DNA of 64,000 nucleotides from Ectopseudomonas mendocina (GTDB lineage Bacteria; Pseudomonadota; Gammaproteobacteria; Pseudomonadales; Pseudomonadaceae), in the NCBI RefSeq assembly GCF_007049795.1, contig NZ_SCFY01000003.1, positions 1-64,000 of the forward strand. Reading direction: 5' to 3'. Shown in pieces: positions 36,927 to 48,307 of this stretch (its first letter is position 1; every line of letters starts with the position of its first letter). Made by a program: the position numbers and the translations under genes. Below the pieces are notes generated by a model that saw only the letters and a list, made by a program, of their open reading frames with translations, ran no database searches and had not been told where the DNA came from.

Positions 36927-39900
36927 ATGCATCTGTCGCGCCTTTCCCTAGCAGCCGTTCTGTTTGCCCTGTTCATTGGCATCCCACAGGTGTTCGCCGA
37001 AGAGCCACCGACGGCGGAAAGCGTGCAGCAGAGCCTGGACAGCCTGGCTGATCGCAAACTGCCGGAAGCCGAGCAGTTGGCGCTCAAACAGACCCTCGAA
37101 CAGACGCTGCGCATGCTTCAGGATCGGCAGAGCGCCGAACAGCGTCTCAGCGACCTGCGCAAGCAACTGGACGACGCGCCGCGCTTGATCACCGAAGCCC
37201 AGCGCGAACTGGACAGACTCAAGGCCAGCCCGGAACAACAGGTTTCTGCGCGCCATGCGCGCACCCCGCTTGCTCAGCTCGAACAACTGCTCAACGAACG
37301 CTCCAGTCAGATCAGCGAATGGAACAAGGCGATCATCGAGGCCAACAGCCTGGTGATCACCGCACAGACACGCCCCGAGCGCGCGCAGGCGGAGATCAGC
37401 CAGAACCAGGCACGCAGCCAACTGATCAACGATGCGCTCAAGAGTGGCCGCTACGACGGCAAGGCGCTGACGCAGGAGCGCCGCAACCAGCTCAACGCGG
37501 AGTTGTCGCTGCTCGCCGCACAAACTCAGCTGCGCCGCCAGGAGCTGGCCGGCAACAGCCTGCTGCAGGACCTCGGTAGTGCCCAGCGCGCCCTGCTCGA
37601 AGAACGTATCAATCGTGCTGAGCAGGAGCGCCAGGCGCTGCAAGGCTTGATCAACGAACGACGCCGTGCGGAATCGGAACAGACCGTCGCCGAACAATCG
37701 CTCGAGGCCGAACGCGCCAGCTCCGATCGATTGCTGGCCAGAGAGAGCTCGCTCAATCTCAAGCTCTCCGACTACCTGCTGCGCGCAACGGAACGCCTCA
37801 ACGGCCTGACCGAGCAGAACCTGCAAACCCGCCAGCAACTGGACAACCTCAATCAGGCCAATCAGGCGCTGGACGAGCAGATTCGGGTACTGCAGGGCAG
37901 CCTCCTGCTGTCGAAGATCCTCTACCAACAGAAGCAGGCGCTGCCGAAGCTCAAGCTAGAGGACGGCTCGCTGGCAGACGAGATCGCCGACATTCGCCTC
38001 TACCAGTTCGAGCTGAACAAGCAGCGCGAAGAGATCAGTGATCCCGCTCGCTATGTGGAGAACCTGCTCAGCGATCAGCCGAGTGAGGAGGTCACCCCGG
38101 AGCTGCGCAACGCACTGCGCGAGCAGCTTACGACCCGACGTGAATTGCTCGATCGCCTGAACCGCTCGCTGAACGCACTGCTCAACGAATCGATCACCCT
38201 CCAGCTCAATCAGAAGGAGCTGGAAAGCACGGCCAGCAGCCTGCGCGCCACCATTGACGAGCAGATGTTCTGGATTCCCAGCAACAAGCCGCTGGATCTC
38301 GACTGGCTGAAGTCGGCGCCACGTCATTTCCAGCAGCAACTGGCCGATATGCCCTGGAGCATGGCCATCAGCGAGCTGGGTGCGGGCCTGATCGAACGCC
38401 CCCTTGTATTTCTGCCGCTGATCCTGCTCTGTGCGCTGATCCTCTGGCGACGCCAGTATCTGTTCGACAAGCTCAGCGCGCTGCATGGCGACATCGGCCA
38501 TTACAAGCATGACAGCCAGCTGCATACACCAATGGCGCTGGGGCTAAACGTCATCCTCGCGCTGCCGGTTACTTTATTCCTGGCGCTTTGCGGCTATGCC
38601 CTGCTGCATGATGCCCGCGGGCAGAACCTCTACTTGGGCGCTGCACTTTACGAGATGGCAGAAGCCTGGCTGGTGTTCTATACCCTTCACCGGATTCTGT
38701 CTCCGGATGGCGTAGCCATCATGCACTTCCACTGGCCACCGGCCAACGTCGCCTTCTTCCGTCAGCACCTGCGTCGTCTGGGCCTGGTGGTGATGGCGCT
38801 GGTGGCCGTAGTGAGCATTGCCGAACACCAGCCAGCGAGCCTGGCCAACGATGTGATCGGCATCATCGTGGTCCTCAGCTGCTATGCCCTGATGGCCTGG
38901 ATGCTTTTCCACCTGCTGTTCAGTGCCCCCCTGCGCGAGCACACCTCGGGCCTGCGCACCAGTGTCGGCGTGCTGTTCAACCTGCTACCGCTGGCGCTGA
39001 TCGGTGCGGTTGCGTTCGGCTATTACTACACGGCGCTCAAGCTCACCGACCGCTTGATCGATACCCTGTACCTGCTGATCATCCTGCTTATCGTCGAGGC
39101 TACGCTGGTCCGCGGGCTGAGCGTCGCGGCACGACGCCTGGCCTACCAACGCGCCCTGGCCAAGCGTCAGGCGCAAAGTAAGGAAAGCCTGGATGGCGAA
39201 GCGCCGGTGGAAGAGCCGACCCTGGACATCGAGCAGGTCAACCAGCAATCGCTGCGCCTGATCCGCCTGGCCCTGCTCGGCGGCTTCCTGGTTTGCCTGT
39301 ACGCGGTCTGGGCCGATCTGATCGGCGTATTCACCTACCTCGATACCATCAACCTCTACGAATACAGCAGCGGTACCGGGGATAACGCGACACTGGTGCC
39401 CATCAGCCTGATGGACGTAATCGGTGCCCTGATCATCGTCGCCATCACCGTGGCACTGGCGCGTAACCTGCCCGGTCTGCTCGAGGTGCTGGTGCTGTCA
39501 CGCATGCGCCTGGCGCAGGGCAGCGCCTACGCCACCACCACCTTGCTGTCCTACGCCCTGGTCGCCATTGGCATCGTCACCACGCTATCGACGCTGGGCG
39601 TCAGTTGGGACAAATTGCAGTGGCTGGTGGCGGCGCTATCGGTCGGCCTCGGTTTCGGCCTACAGGAAATCTTCGCCAACTTCATTTCAGGTTTGATCAT
39701 CCTGTTCGAGCGCCCAGTGCGTATCGGTGACGTGGTGACCATCGGCAATCTGTCCGGCACCGTGAGCAAGATCCGTATCCGTGCCACCACCATTACCGAC
39801 TTCGATCACAAGGAAATCATCGTACCGAACAAGACCTTCATTACCGGCCAACTCATCAACTGGTCGCTGAGCGACACGGTCACCCGCGTCACCCTCAAGG

Positions 39901-40277
39901 TCGGCGTCGGCTATGGCTCGGATCTCGATCTGGTGCGCAAGCTGCTGCTGCAGGCGGCGCAGGAAAACCCGCGCGTGCTCAAGGAGCCGGGGCCCATCGT
40001 CTACTTCCTCAACTTTGGCGAGAGCACGCTGGACCACGAGCTGCGCATCCACGTGCGCGACCTCGGCGACCGCAACCCGGCCACCGACGAGATCAATCGT
40101 TTCATCGACCGCGAGTTCCCGAAGAACGGCATCAACATCGCCTTCCGCCAGGTCGAGGTGTACGTGAAAAACCTGGAACATGGCGAGCAGAAGCTGGATC
40201 AGAAAGACCTGGCCAGAGTCGCAGCCGCTGGCGCCGCCAGTGTGCAGCAACCACCCAAACCGCCCGCAGTGCCTTGA
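36927..40277 (+). CDS. mscK: Large mechanosensitive channel, MscK/KefA-like
   Basis: The 1116-residue protein begins with a signal peptide (LSRLSLAAVLFALFIGIPQV, then FAEE), followed by a long Gln/Glu/Leu-rich coiled-coil periplasmic domain to about residue 480. A bundle of inner-membrane helices follows, then a C-terminal MscS domain with LQWLVAALSVGLGFGLQEIF and FERPVRIGDVV. The chosen ATG at 36927 restores the signal peptide; a GTG 17 codons upstream lacks a ribosome-binding site. It would open under osmotic downshock. The potassium-linked cvrA is upstream and selO follows after 18 bases. Confidence 0.9.
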   Translation: MHLSRLSLAAVLFALFIGIPQVFAEEPPTAESVQQSLDSLADRKLPEAEQLALKQTLEQTLRMLQDRQSAEQRLSDLRKQLDDAPRLITEAQRELDRLKASPEQQVSARHARTPLAQLEQLLNERSSQISEWNKAIIEANSLVITAQTRPERAQAEISQNQARSQLINDALKSGRYDGKALTQERRNQLNAELSLLAAQTQLRRQELAGNSLLQDLGSAQRALLEERINRAEQERQALQGLINERRRAESEQTVAEQSLEAERASSDRLLARESSLNLKLSDYLLRATERLNGLTEQNLQTRQQLDNLNQANQALDEQIRVLQGSLLLSKILYQQKQALPKLKLEDGSLADEIADIRLYQFELNKQREEISDPARYVENLLSDQPSEEVTPELRNALREQLTTRRELLDRLNRSLNALLNESITLQLNQKELESTASSLRATIDEQMFWIPSNKPLDLDWLKSAPRHFQQQLADMPWSMAISELGAGLIERPLVFLPLILLCALILWRRQYLFDKLSALHGDIGHYKHDSQLHTPMALGLNVILALPVTLFLALCGYALLHDARGQNLYLGAALYEMAEAWLVFYTLHRILSPDGVAIMHFHWPPANVAFFRQHLRRLGLVVMALVAVVSIAEHQPASLANDVIGIIVVLSCYALMAWMLFHLLFSAPLREHTSGLRTSVGVLFNLLPLALIGAVAFGYYYTALKLTDRLIDTLYLLIILLIVEATLVRGLSVAARRLAYQRALAKRQAQSKESLDGEAPVEEPTLDIEQVNQQSLRLIRLALLGGFLVCLYAVWADLIGVFTYLDTINLYEYSSGTGDNATLVPISLMDVIGALIIVAITVALARNLPGLLEVLVLSRMRLAQGSAYATTTLLSYALVAIGIVTTLSTLGVSWDKLQWLVAALSVGLGFGLQEIFANFISGLIILFERPVRIGDVVTIGNLSGTVSKIRIRATTITDFDHKEIIVPNKTFITGQLINWSLSDTVTRVTLKVGVGYGSDLDLVRKLLLQAAQENPRVLKEPGPIVYFLNFGESTLDHELRIHVRDLGDRNPATDEINRFIDREFPKNGINIAFRQVEVYVKNLEHGEQKLDQKDLARVAAAGAASVQQPPKPPAVP

Positions 40278-41759
<1,482 letters not shown>

Positions 41760-42040
41760 GTGATAGTGCTGCCGGCCTGTTGCGCGGCAGCTCACAGACG
41801 TTGGCCGGCCTTTCGACTGCGCTTATCTGTTAAATCGAAAAGGCATATCAATCTGCCCAAACATTCTTAGACTATCTAAAAGAACCCCTCTATCTTGGCG
41901 CCCTGCCAGGCCGCCCAGTGCGTGCCCGATACCTCACACGAGATTCGACGCAAAGATTCTGCCCCTGATTCGTCAGCCAGCGCCGCGAGCCCAAACGCCG
42001 CGCCAGCCACCTGAATCACATGCAGGATCTAAGGATGTTC

Positions 42041-43831
42041 ATGTTCTGGGATTCCCTGCCTCTGCTGTTTGTCGGCGCCCTGCTGATCTGGGTTCTGTAT
42101 GCCTTCGTTCGCGAGAAATGGAGCCCGGACATAGTCGCCGCCATCGCCGTGGCCGCCTTGCTGGTCAGCCAACTGCTGACGCCGGGCGAAGTACTCAGCG
42201 TGCTGTCCAACTCCGCCCCCGTGACCATCGCCTGCATGTTCGTGCTCTCCGCCGCGCTGGAGCGTACCGGCTGCATCGACGCTCTCGGCAACTGGCTGGG
42301 CAATCTGGTCGGCACCAGCCCGATTCGCGTGCTCACTGGCCTCACCGTCACCGCGCTGGTGGTATCCGCTTGCCTCAACAACACACCAGTGGTGGCCATC
42401 CTCACCCCGGTGGCCATCGCCCTGGCGCGCCGCGCCGGCACCCTGCCGTCGAAGCTGTTGATCCCGCTGTCCTACGCCACCATCCTCGGCGGCACCCTGA
42501 CCATGATCGGCACCTCGACCAACATTCTGGTCGACGGCGTCGCGCGCAAGGCCGGCCTGGAGCCATTCGGCATCTTCGAGATCACCGGCGCCGGCCTGGT
42601 GCTGGCCGCCTTCGGCATGCTCTACCTGCTGACCATCGGTCATCGCCTGCTGCCCGAACGCGAAACGCTGTCGCGCCAGTTGCGTCCGGATCTGGATCGC
42701 ACCTTCATGACCGAACTGCTGGTGCCGCATGACTCACCGATGATCGGCAAGACCCTGCACGAAGCCAACCTTAACGGTGGTAGTGGTCTGCAAGTGCTCA
42801 AGTTGTTCCGCGATGAACAGGAGCTGACCGAGCCGGGTGCCGAAACGCTGCTCGCCAGCGGCGACCGTCTGGTACTGCATGGCCAGGTCAAGGATGTAGT
42901 GGAGTTGCGCGAGAGCGGCCACCTGAGTTTCAACCGTGGCGATGCCTTCGAAACCATCAGCAGCCACGACGTGATCCTCGCTGAGGCTATCGTCGGGCGA
43001 AACTCGCGCTACAGCCACCGGCCGATGCGCGACCTCGACCTCACTGCGCGCTACGGCATCGCTGTGCTCGCCGTGCACCGCCAGGACGAGAACGTGCAGG
43101 GCAACCTGGATGATTTCGAGCTGCAGTTCGGCGATGTGATGCTGGTCGAAGGCACACCTGCGCAGATCAAACGCTTCGCCGACAACGGCGAACTGATCAG
43201 CCTCAACGCTGTGCAGGAGCGTGCCTTCCGCCGCGACAAGGCGCCCATCGCGATCATCTCGACCCTGGCCGTGATGCTGCTGGCTGCCTTTGGCGTGATG
43301 CCCATTGAGGGCCTGGCGATCATCGGCGCCGTCACGGTACTGGCCACCCGCTGCCTGGACGTGGAAGACGCCTACAAGGCGGTGGACTGGAAGATTCTCA
43401 GCCTGATCTTCGGCATGCTGGCCATCAGCATCGCCATGGACAAGGTCGGTTTGGTCAAGCTGCTGGTGGAGAATGTCATGGGCTGGCTGCCTTGGGCCGG
43501 ACCACTATTGATGCTGAGTTTCATCTACCTGTTCACCTCGATCCTCACCGAGATGCTGTCCAACAATGCGGTGGCGGTACTGGTGACGCCCATCGCCATC
43601 GGCATGGCTCAGCACCTGGGCGTCGATCCACGCGCCTTCGTGGTCGCGGTGATGTTCGCCGCCAGCGCCAGCTTCGCCACCCCGATCGGCTACCAGACCA
43701 ACACCTTCGTCTACAACGCCGGCGGTTATCGCTTCACCGATTTCATGAGAATTGGCATTCCCCTGAATCTGCTGCTGTGGGGCGTAGCAACGCTGGTAAT
43801 CCCCTGGTTCTTCCCGCTGACGCCGGTCTAA
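42041..43831 (+). CDS. SLC13/DASS-type permease with TrkA-C domains
   Basis: The membrane protein has about ten helices, split by two cytosolic TrkA-C (RCK-C) domains around residues 205-390 (for example IGKTLHEANLNGGSGLQVL and VEGTPAQIKRF). The permease halves show LNNTPVVAILTPVAIALAR, TILGGTLTMIGTSTN and, near the end, SNNAVAVLVTPIAIG. These repeats place it in the divalent anion/sodium symporter family; the substrate may be sulfate, dicarboxylates or phosphate. I prefer the ATG at 42041, which has AAGG at a suitable distance; ATGs at 42020 and 42035 are in frame alternatives. A 281-bp gap with an AT-rich centre precedes it. Confidence 0.82.
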   Translation: MFWDSLPLLFVGALLIWVLYAFVREKWSPDIVAAIAVAALLVSQLLTPGEVLSVLSNSAPVTIACMFVLSAALERTGCIDALGNWLGNLVGTSPIRVLTGLTVTALVVSACLNNTPVVAILTPVAIALARRAGTLPSKLLIPLSYATILGGTLTMIGTSTNILVDGVARKAGLEPFGIFEITGAGLVLAAFGMLYLLTIGHRLLPERETLSRQLRPDLDRTFMTELLVPHDSPMIGKTLHEANLNGGSGLQVLKLFRDEQELTEPGAETLLASGDRLVLHGQVKDVVELRESGHLSFNRGDAFETISSHDVILAEAIVGRNSRYSHRPMRDLDLTARYGIAVLAVHRQDENVQGNLDDFELQFGDVMLVEGTPAQIKRFADNGELISLNAVQERAFRRDKAPIAIISTLAVMLLAAFGVMPIEGLAIIGAVTVLATRCLDVEDAYKAVDWKILSLIFGMLAISIAMDKVGLVKLLVENVMGWLPWAGPLLMLSFIYLFTSILTEMLSNNAVAVLVTPIAIGMAQHLGVDPRAFVVAVMFAASASFATPIGYQTNTFVYNAGGYRFTDFMRIGIPLNLLLWGVATLVIPWFFPLTPV

Positions 43832-43953
43832 GGCATAAGCTGCGAATACAATGTTCTAACCCAAGGCCCGTTTCATTGCGCCTGCGCATTGACCGGACCT
43901 TGTCGCTTTATCCATGCTGCGATCCTTTCAATCTGCCCTGAAGGAACGCGCGC

Positions 43954-45231
43954 ATGAAATTGGAAACACTCGCCATCCACGCTGGCTACGATCCGGACCC
44001 CACCACCAAAGCAGTGGCGGTACCGATCTACCAGACCAGCTCCTTCGCCTTCGACGACACCCAGCACGGCGCCGACCTGTTCGACCTGAAGGTCGCCGGC
44101 AACATCTATTCGCGCATCATGAACCCGACCAACGCCGTGCTCGAGGAGCGCGTGGCGGCGCTGGAAGGCGGCGTCGGTGCACTGGCCGTGGCCTCCGGCA
44201 TGGCCGCCATTACCTATGCCATCCAGACCGTGGCCGAGGCCGGCGACAACATCGTCTCGGTGGCCAAGCTCTACGGCGGTACCTACAACCTGCTGGCCCA
44301 TACACTGCCGCGTTTCGGCATCCAGACCCGCTTCGCCGCGCACGATGACATCGCCGCACTGGAAGCACTGATTGACGAGCGCACCAAGGCGGTGTTCTGC
44401 GAATCCATCGGCAACCCAGCCGGCAACATCGTCGACCTCAAGGCCCTGGCCGACGCCGCACACCGTCATGGCGTGCCGCTGATCGTCGACAACACCGTGG
44501 CCACGCCGATTCTCTGCCGTCCCTTCGAACATGGCGCGGACATCGTCGTGCACTCACTGACCAAGTACATCGGTGGCCATGGCACCAGCATCGGCGGCAT
44601 CGTGGTCGACTCCGGTAAATTCCCCTGGGCCGACAACAAGGCGCGCTTCCCGCTGCTCAACACGCCCGATCCTTCCTACCACGGCGTCACCTACACCGAA
44701 GCCTTCGGCCCTGCTGCGTTCATCGGCCGCTGCCGCGTAGTGCCACTGCGCAACACCGGCGCGGCGCTGTCGCCGTTCAACGCCTTCCTCATCCTTCAAG
44801 GCCTGGAAACCCTGGCCCTGCGCATGGAGCGGCATACCGAGAACGCCTTGAAAGTCGCGCAGTATCTGCAAAGCCACCCGCAAGTGGCCTGGGTCAAATA
44901 CGCCGGCCTGGCCGATCACCCCGAACACGAACTAGCCCAGCGCTACTTCGGCGGCAAGCCGGCGGCGATCCTCTCCTTCGGCATCCAGGGCGGGCAGGAG
45001 GCTGGAGCGCGCTTCATCGATGCGCTGCAACTGGTGGTGCGCCTGGTCAATATCGGTGATGCCAAATCGCTGGCCTGCCACCCGGCGTCGACCACACACC
45101 GCCAGCTCAGCGACGAAGAATTGCAGAAGGCCGGCGTACCGCGCGACATGGTGCGCCTGTCCATCGGCATCGAGCATATCGACGATATCCTCGCCGACCT
45201 GAGCCAGGCACTCGAGGCGTCGCGCGGCTGA
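43954..45231 (+). CDS. metY: O-acetylhomoserine/O-succinylhomoserine sulfhydrylase
   Basis: This 425-residue PLP enzyme of the Cys/Met metabolism family makes homocysteine from an activated homoserine and sulfide. It has [19 protein letters not shown] at the N-terminus, [15 protein letters not shown], and the PLP lysine in [31 protein letters not shown] in the last third is the substrate carboxylate-binding region. AAGGA precedes the ATG. It matches PA5025 in place. The preferred acyl donor cannot be told from the sequence. Confidence 0.92.
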   Translation: MKLETLAIHAGYDPDPTTKAVAVPIYQTSSFAFDDTQHGADLFDLKVAGNIYSRIMNPTNAVLEERVAALEGGVGALAVASGMAAITYAIQTVAEAGDNIVSVAKLYGGTYNLLAHTLPRFGIQTRFAAHDDIAALEALIDERTKAVFCESIGNPAGNIVDLKALADAAHRHGVPLIVDNTVATPILCRPFEHGADIVVHSLTKYIGGHGTSIGGIVVDSGKFPWADNKARFPLLNTPDPSYHGVTYTEAFGPAAFIGRCRVVPLRNTGAALSPFNAFLILQGLETLALRMERHTENALKVAQYLQSHPQVAWVKYAGLADHPEHELAQRYFGGKPAAILSFGIQGGQEAGARFIDALQLVVRLVNIGDAKSLACHPASTTHRQLSDEELQKAGVPRDMVRLSIGIEHIDDILADLSQALEASRG

Positions 45232-45290
45232 TCGCTTGAAAAGCTGCGATTTCGGCTCCAGATAGGTGTCATTGCCGCTGGAGCCGAAAA

Positions 45291-45725
45291 ATGAGCGATC
45301 CCCTGCTGATCCCCTGCCCACATTGCAATGGGCTCAACCGCATTCCCGCCGAACGCCTGGGTGACGCCCCACGCTGTGGTCGCTGCAAGAGCGAAGTGTT
45401 GCCAGGCGTACCCATCACCCTCACGCAGGCTAATTTCGCCAGCCAACTCAAGGGCAACCTGCCGTTACTGGTAGATGTCTGGGCCAGTTGGTGCGGCCCC
45501 TGCCAGTCCTTCGCCCCGACCTTCCAGCAGGCCGCCGTGCAACTGCAGGGACGCTGCCGCCTGGGCAAGCTCGATAGTGAAGCCAACCCGAATCTGGCCG
45601 GGCAACTGGGCATCCGCTCCATTCCCAGCCTGATCCTGTTCAAGGGAGGCATCGAAGTCGCCCGCCAGAGTGGTGCCATGCCGCTACCGCAACTGCAGGC
45701 CTGGCTGCGCCAACAGGGCATCTAG
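45291..45725 (+). CDS. trxC: Thioredoxin 2
   Basis: TrxC is a cytosolic disulfide reductase active under oxidative stress. The 144 residues have an N-terminal zinc finger of two CxxC pairs (CPHC and CGRC), then a thioredoxin fold with the active site WCGPC and the cis-proline segment RSIPSLILF. This zinc-finger-plus-thioredoxin layout is specific to TrxC. It lies 59 bases after metY. Confidence 0.95.
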   Translation: MSDPLLIPCPHCNGLNRIPAERLGDAPRCGRCKSEVLPGVPITLTQANFASQLKGNLPLLVDVWASWCGPCQSFAPTFQQAAVQLQGRCRLGKLDSEANPNLAGQLGIRSIPSLILFKGGIEVARQSGAMPLPQLQAWLRQQGI

Positions 45726-45844
45726 GATGCACCTGTAACCTGAGGCCCTTGAGCGCTTCGGCCAGTCACTAAGGGCGCTGCGGTCAATTGCAGCGAGTGC
45801 GGCACCCCTTAGTCTGGCGAAGCACCCGTTCAAGGAGTTTCAGC

Positions 45845-46288
45845 ATGCCTCTGCCCGTGGAAATCGCCCGCCAACTCACCGAAGAACAGATCGCCTTCGT
45901 CAGACGCAGCGGCCTCAAGGCCGAGGTGCTGGAGCCTGGTTTCGTGCGCCTGCGCATGCCCCTGCAAGGCAACCAGAACCATATCGGCAGCATGTACGCC
46001 GGCGCCCTCTTCACCCTTGCGGAAATACCCGGCGGCGCGCTGTTTCTGACCAGCTTCGACGCCCAGCGCTTCTACCCCATCATCAAGGAAATGAACCTGC
46101 GCTTTCGCCGCCCGGCCACGGGCGACATTCAGGTCGAGGCGCGCCTCTCGACCGAGGAGATCGCCCACCTGGAAGAACAAGCGATCCTGCAGGGCAAGGC
46201 CGAGTATCTGCTGGAGTTGCAACTGACCGACGGCAGCGGCGAAGTGGTCGCAGAAAGTCGCGGCCACTACCAATTGCGTTTACGCTGA
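45845..46288 (+). CDS. Hotdog-fold thioesterase (DUF4442/YiiD-C like)
   Basis: The 147-residue protein has a single hotdog domain resembling PaaI-type or YiiD C-terminal thioesterases, with HIGSMYAGALFTLAEIPGGA as the central helix region and MNLRFRRPATGDI after it. AAGGAG stands before the ATG at 45845; the frame upstream of that has no ribosome-binding site. The substrate is unknown. It follows trxC by 119 bases and is followed by a hexanucleotide tandem repeat. Confidence 0.8.
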   Translation: MPLPVEIARQLTEEQIAFVRRSGLKAEVLEPGFVRLRMPLQGNQNHIGSMYAGALFTLAEIPGGALFLTSFDAQRFYPIIKEMNLRFRRPATGDIQVEARLSTEEIAHLEEQAILQGKAEYLLELQLTDGSGEVVAESRGHYQLRLR

Positions 46289-46303
46289 TTGGCGCCGCTG
46301 CCT

Positions 46304-46352
46304 GCACTCGCACTCGCACTCGCACTCGCACTCGCACTCGCACTCGCACTCG
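46304..46352. repeat. Hexanucleotide tandem repeat (GCACTC)8
   Basis: Eight perfect copies of GCACTC plus one base lie between the thioesterase stop and the universal stress gene. The array is non-coding on the plus strand. Copy number should vary between strains and could change spacing or RNA structure upstream of the usp gene. Confidence 0.95.
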
Positions 46353-46368
46353 GTAACAGTACCCGACC

Positions 46369-46382
46369 TTGCCATAGGTCAA
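46369..46382 (+). promoter_or_regulatory. Degenerate Anr/FNR-like box upstream of usp
   Basis: TTGCCATAGGTCAA shares nine of ten half-site positions only loosely with TTGAT-N4-ATCAA: the outer TTG and TCAA match while the inner bases differ. Its placement 65 bases before the usp start and the known anaerobic induction of PA5027-type stress proteins make Anr control conceivable. Confidence 0.3.
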
Positions 46383-46446
46383 AAGAGCGGCTATCTGAAC
46401 AGGCACAATAAAATTGCCGAGGGGTATCGGCAGGAGAGCCGTCACC

Positions 46447-47244
46447 ATGTTCAAGCACATTCTTATCGCCCATGACCTGCGCGACACTGCCGATATGGCA
46501 CTGTGCCGCGCCACCCAGTTAGCCCGGCAACATAACGCCCGCCTGACCATGCTCCATGTGCTCGACCCGGGCCAGAGCAGCGACCAGCATGAGAAAGCGC
46601 GCCAGGCGCTGGATCGCAGCCTGACCCAATACGCCCCGCCCGGCACCGAGCTGCGCATGCTCAGCGGCAAGCCGTCGGAGGTCGTCCTGCAACAGGTTCA
46701 GGACAGCGGTTGCGACCTGCTGGTACTGGGCGGCCACCATCAGCGCCATGACTTTTTCTCCGGCACCAGCCTCGACCGTATCGCTCGTCGCTGCACCGTG
46801 CCACTGCTGCTGGTCGCCCGCAACGACTTCCAGCCGTATCAACGGGCATTGGCCGCCATCGACTTTTCCCTATGCGCCTGCAGCGCTCTGGGCCAGGCCT
46901 ATCATCTGCTGCCTGGCGATGCCGAACTGCATGCCCTGCATGTATTCGAACCGGACAAGGGCACGCCGCAACAGGTCGAACTGCAGCTGCAGACCCAGCA
47001 AGGTCTGATCGATCAGCTACTGCATGACGAAGCGCAGAAGCTCCCGGCCGAAGGTCCCAAGCTGAGCCACGAGGTGCTGCAGGGTGGCATCCTGCGTAGC
47101 CTGCAAGAGCAGATCAAGACGCGTCGAGCAGAACTACTGGTACTCGGCAGCCATGGCCGCAGCGCCTTCTCCCAGGCACTGCTGGGCAGCCTGGCACAGC
47201 ACTTCCTGCACAAGGCGCCCTGCGACGTTTTCGTGGTGCGCTAA
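46447..47244 (+). CDS. Tandem universal stress protein
   Basis: Two UspA domains make up this 265-residue protein. The first starts FKHILIAHDLRDTADMAL and has LVLGGHHQRHDFFSGTSLDRI; the second ends with LLVLGSHGRSAFSQALLGS, whose Gly-rich loop is the ATP-binding G-2x-G-9x-G(S/T) motif. The ATG at 46447 has GGAG upstream; the open frame before it is not supported. It corresponds to PA5027, a stress protein linked to anaerobic survival. It converges with parA. Confidence 0.9.
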   Translation: MFKHILIAHDLRDTADMALCRATQLARQHNARLTMLHVLDPGQSSDQHEKARQALDRSLTQYAPPGTELRMLSGKPSEVVLQQVQDSGCDLLVLGGHHQRHDFFSGTSLDRIARRCTVPLLLVARNDFQPYQRALAAIDFSLCACSALGQAYHLLPGDAELHALHVFEPDKGTPQQVELQLQTQQGLIDQLLHDEAQKLPAEGPKLSHEVLQGGILRSLQEQIKTRRAELLVLGSHGRSAFSQALLGSLAQHFLHKAPCDVFVVR

Positions 47245-47289
47245 CGAACAAGGCGCCCACGGGCACCTTGATTTATCGCTGACAAACCT

Positions 47290-48060
47290 TCAAGCCTGAT
47301 TGAGCAGATCGTGCAGTTCGACGAACTGCTGGGTCAGCTTGTGCCGTGCATCCAGATAGATCAGCGGCGTGCACACCTGATGCGACTCACGCATCTTCAC
47401 CGAGCTCATCAGGTTCACCGGCAGCACCGGCAACCCTTCGGCAATCAGCTCATCCAGCAACTGCTGCGGCAGCGTCGCACGTGGCTGGAACTGGTTGACC
47501 ACGATGCCCTCCACTTCCAGCGCCTCGTTATGGTCGTCCTTGAGTTCTTCGATCTCGGCCAGCAGGCCGTAAAGGGCATTGCGCGAGAAGCTATCGCAGT
47601 CGAAGGGTATCAACACACGGTCGGCCGCGATCAAGGCGGAAACCGTATAGAAATTCAGCGCTGGCGGCGTATCCAGGTAGATGTGGTCGTAGTCTTCGGC
47701 CAGCTCGTCGAGCAGTTTGCGCAGCTTGTTGATCTTGTGCTTCTGCTCAAGCTTGGGCTGCAACTCGGCCAGTTCGGCCGTGGCCGTGACCACATGTAGG
47801 TTGTCGAAGGGAGTTTCGTAAATATCGACCTTGCCCTTTTTGGCGAAAGGCCCGGACGACAGGGTTTGCTTGAAGAAATCGGCGATACCCATGGGAATTT
47901 CCTCGCCGGTCAGCCCGGTGAGGTAATGGGTCGAGTTGGCCTGAGCATCCAGGTCGATCAGCAGCGTACGGTAGCCCTGCGCCGCACTCACTGCCGCAAG
48001 ATTGCAGGCGATACTGGACTTGCCCACGCCACCCTTCTGGTTGAACACCACACGTCGCAT
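47290..48060 (-). CDS. ParA-family ATPase
   Basis: The 256-residue deviant-Walker-A ATPase has KGGVGKSS at residues 9-16, LIDLDAQAN (A' motif) and YLDTPPALNF (Walker B). No parB-like gene or centromere-like repeat is next to it, so it is more likely an orphan ParA that positions a protein cargo than a chromosome-partition protein. GGGAGA precedes the ATG. It matches PA5028 and marks the end of the conserved block before the pigment cluster. Confidence 0.88.
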   Translation of the reverse strand: MRRVVFNQKGGVGKSSIACNLAAVSAAQGYRTLLIDLDAQANSTHYLTGLTGEEIPMGIADFFKQTLSSGPFAKKGKVDIYETPFDNLHVVTATAELAELQPKLEQKHKINKLRKLLDELAEDYDHIYLDTPPALNFYTVSALIAADRVLIPFDCDSFSRNALYGLLAEIEELKDDHNEALEVEGIVVNQFQPRATLPQQLLDELIAEGLPVLPVNLMSSVKMRESHQVCTPLIYLDARHKLTQQFVELHDLLNQA

Positions 48061-48170
48061 CGCCGCTCTCCCTGATTTCGAATACTGTGGATTCTATGCA
48101 AAGCCCATGACAGACACGAGAAGCAGACCACAACGCCATCATCCGCCCATCAGAAGAGGCTGCACAACAT

Positions 48171-48199
48171 TTGCACAGTGCCGTGCGCATCTAGATAAT
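48171..48199 (+). promoter_or_regulatory. Candidate promoter of the aryl polyene operon
   Basis: TTGCAC at 48171-48176 and GATAAT at 48194-48199 are separated by 17 bases. The -10 matches 5 of 6 and the -35 matches 3 of 6. The predicted transcript would have an untranslated leader of about 100 bases before the first ape gene. It lies in the gap between divergent parA and the cluster. Confidence 0.5.
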
Positions 48200-48307
48200 G
48201 CCCGACCGAACAGATACCGGCACTATGCCATGGACGCTGATTGACCTCTCTTTCAGGCGTATTGTCGTGCCGACCCGTATGCCCGGAGTGGCGAAAAGCC
48301 TCGTGCT

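Noticed and set aside
46304..46352. Tandem repeat considered as a CRISPR array
   Set aside because: Units are six bases with no spacers and no cas genes nearby.
46083..46670. Minus-strand frame containing an Arg-Val repeat protein
   Set aside because: The repeat is only the translated GCACTC array, and the frame overlaps two well-supported plus-strand genes.
47290..48060. Plasmid or chromosome partition locus
   Set aside because: There is no parB or iteron-like centromere next to this ParA, and the surroundings are ordinary chromosomal genes.
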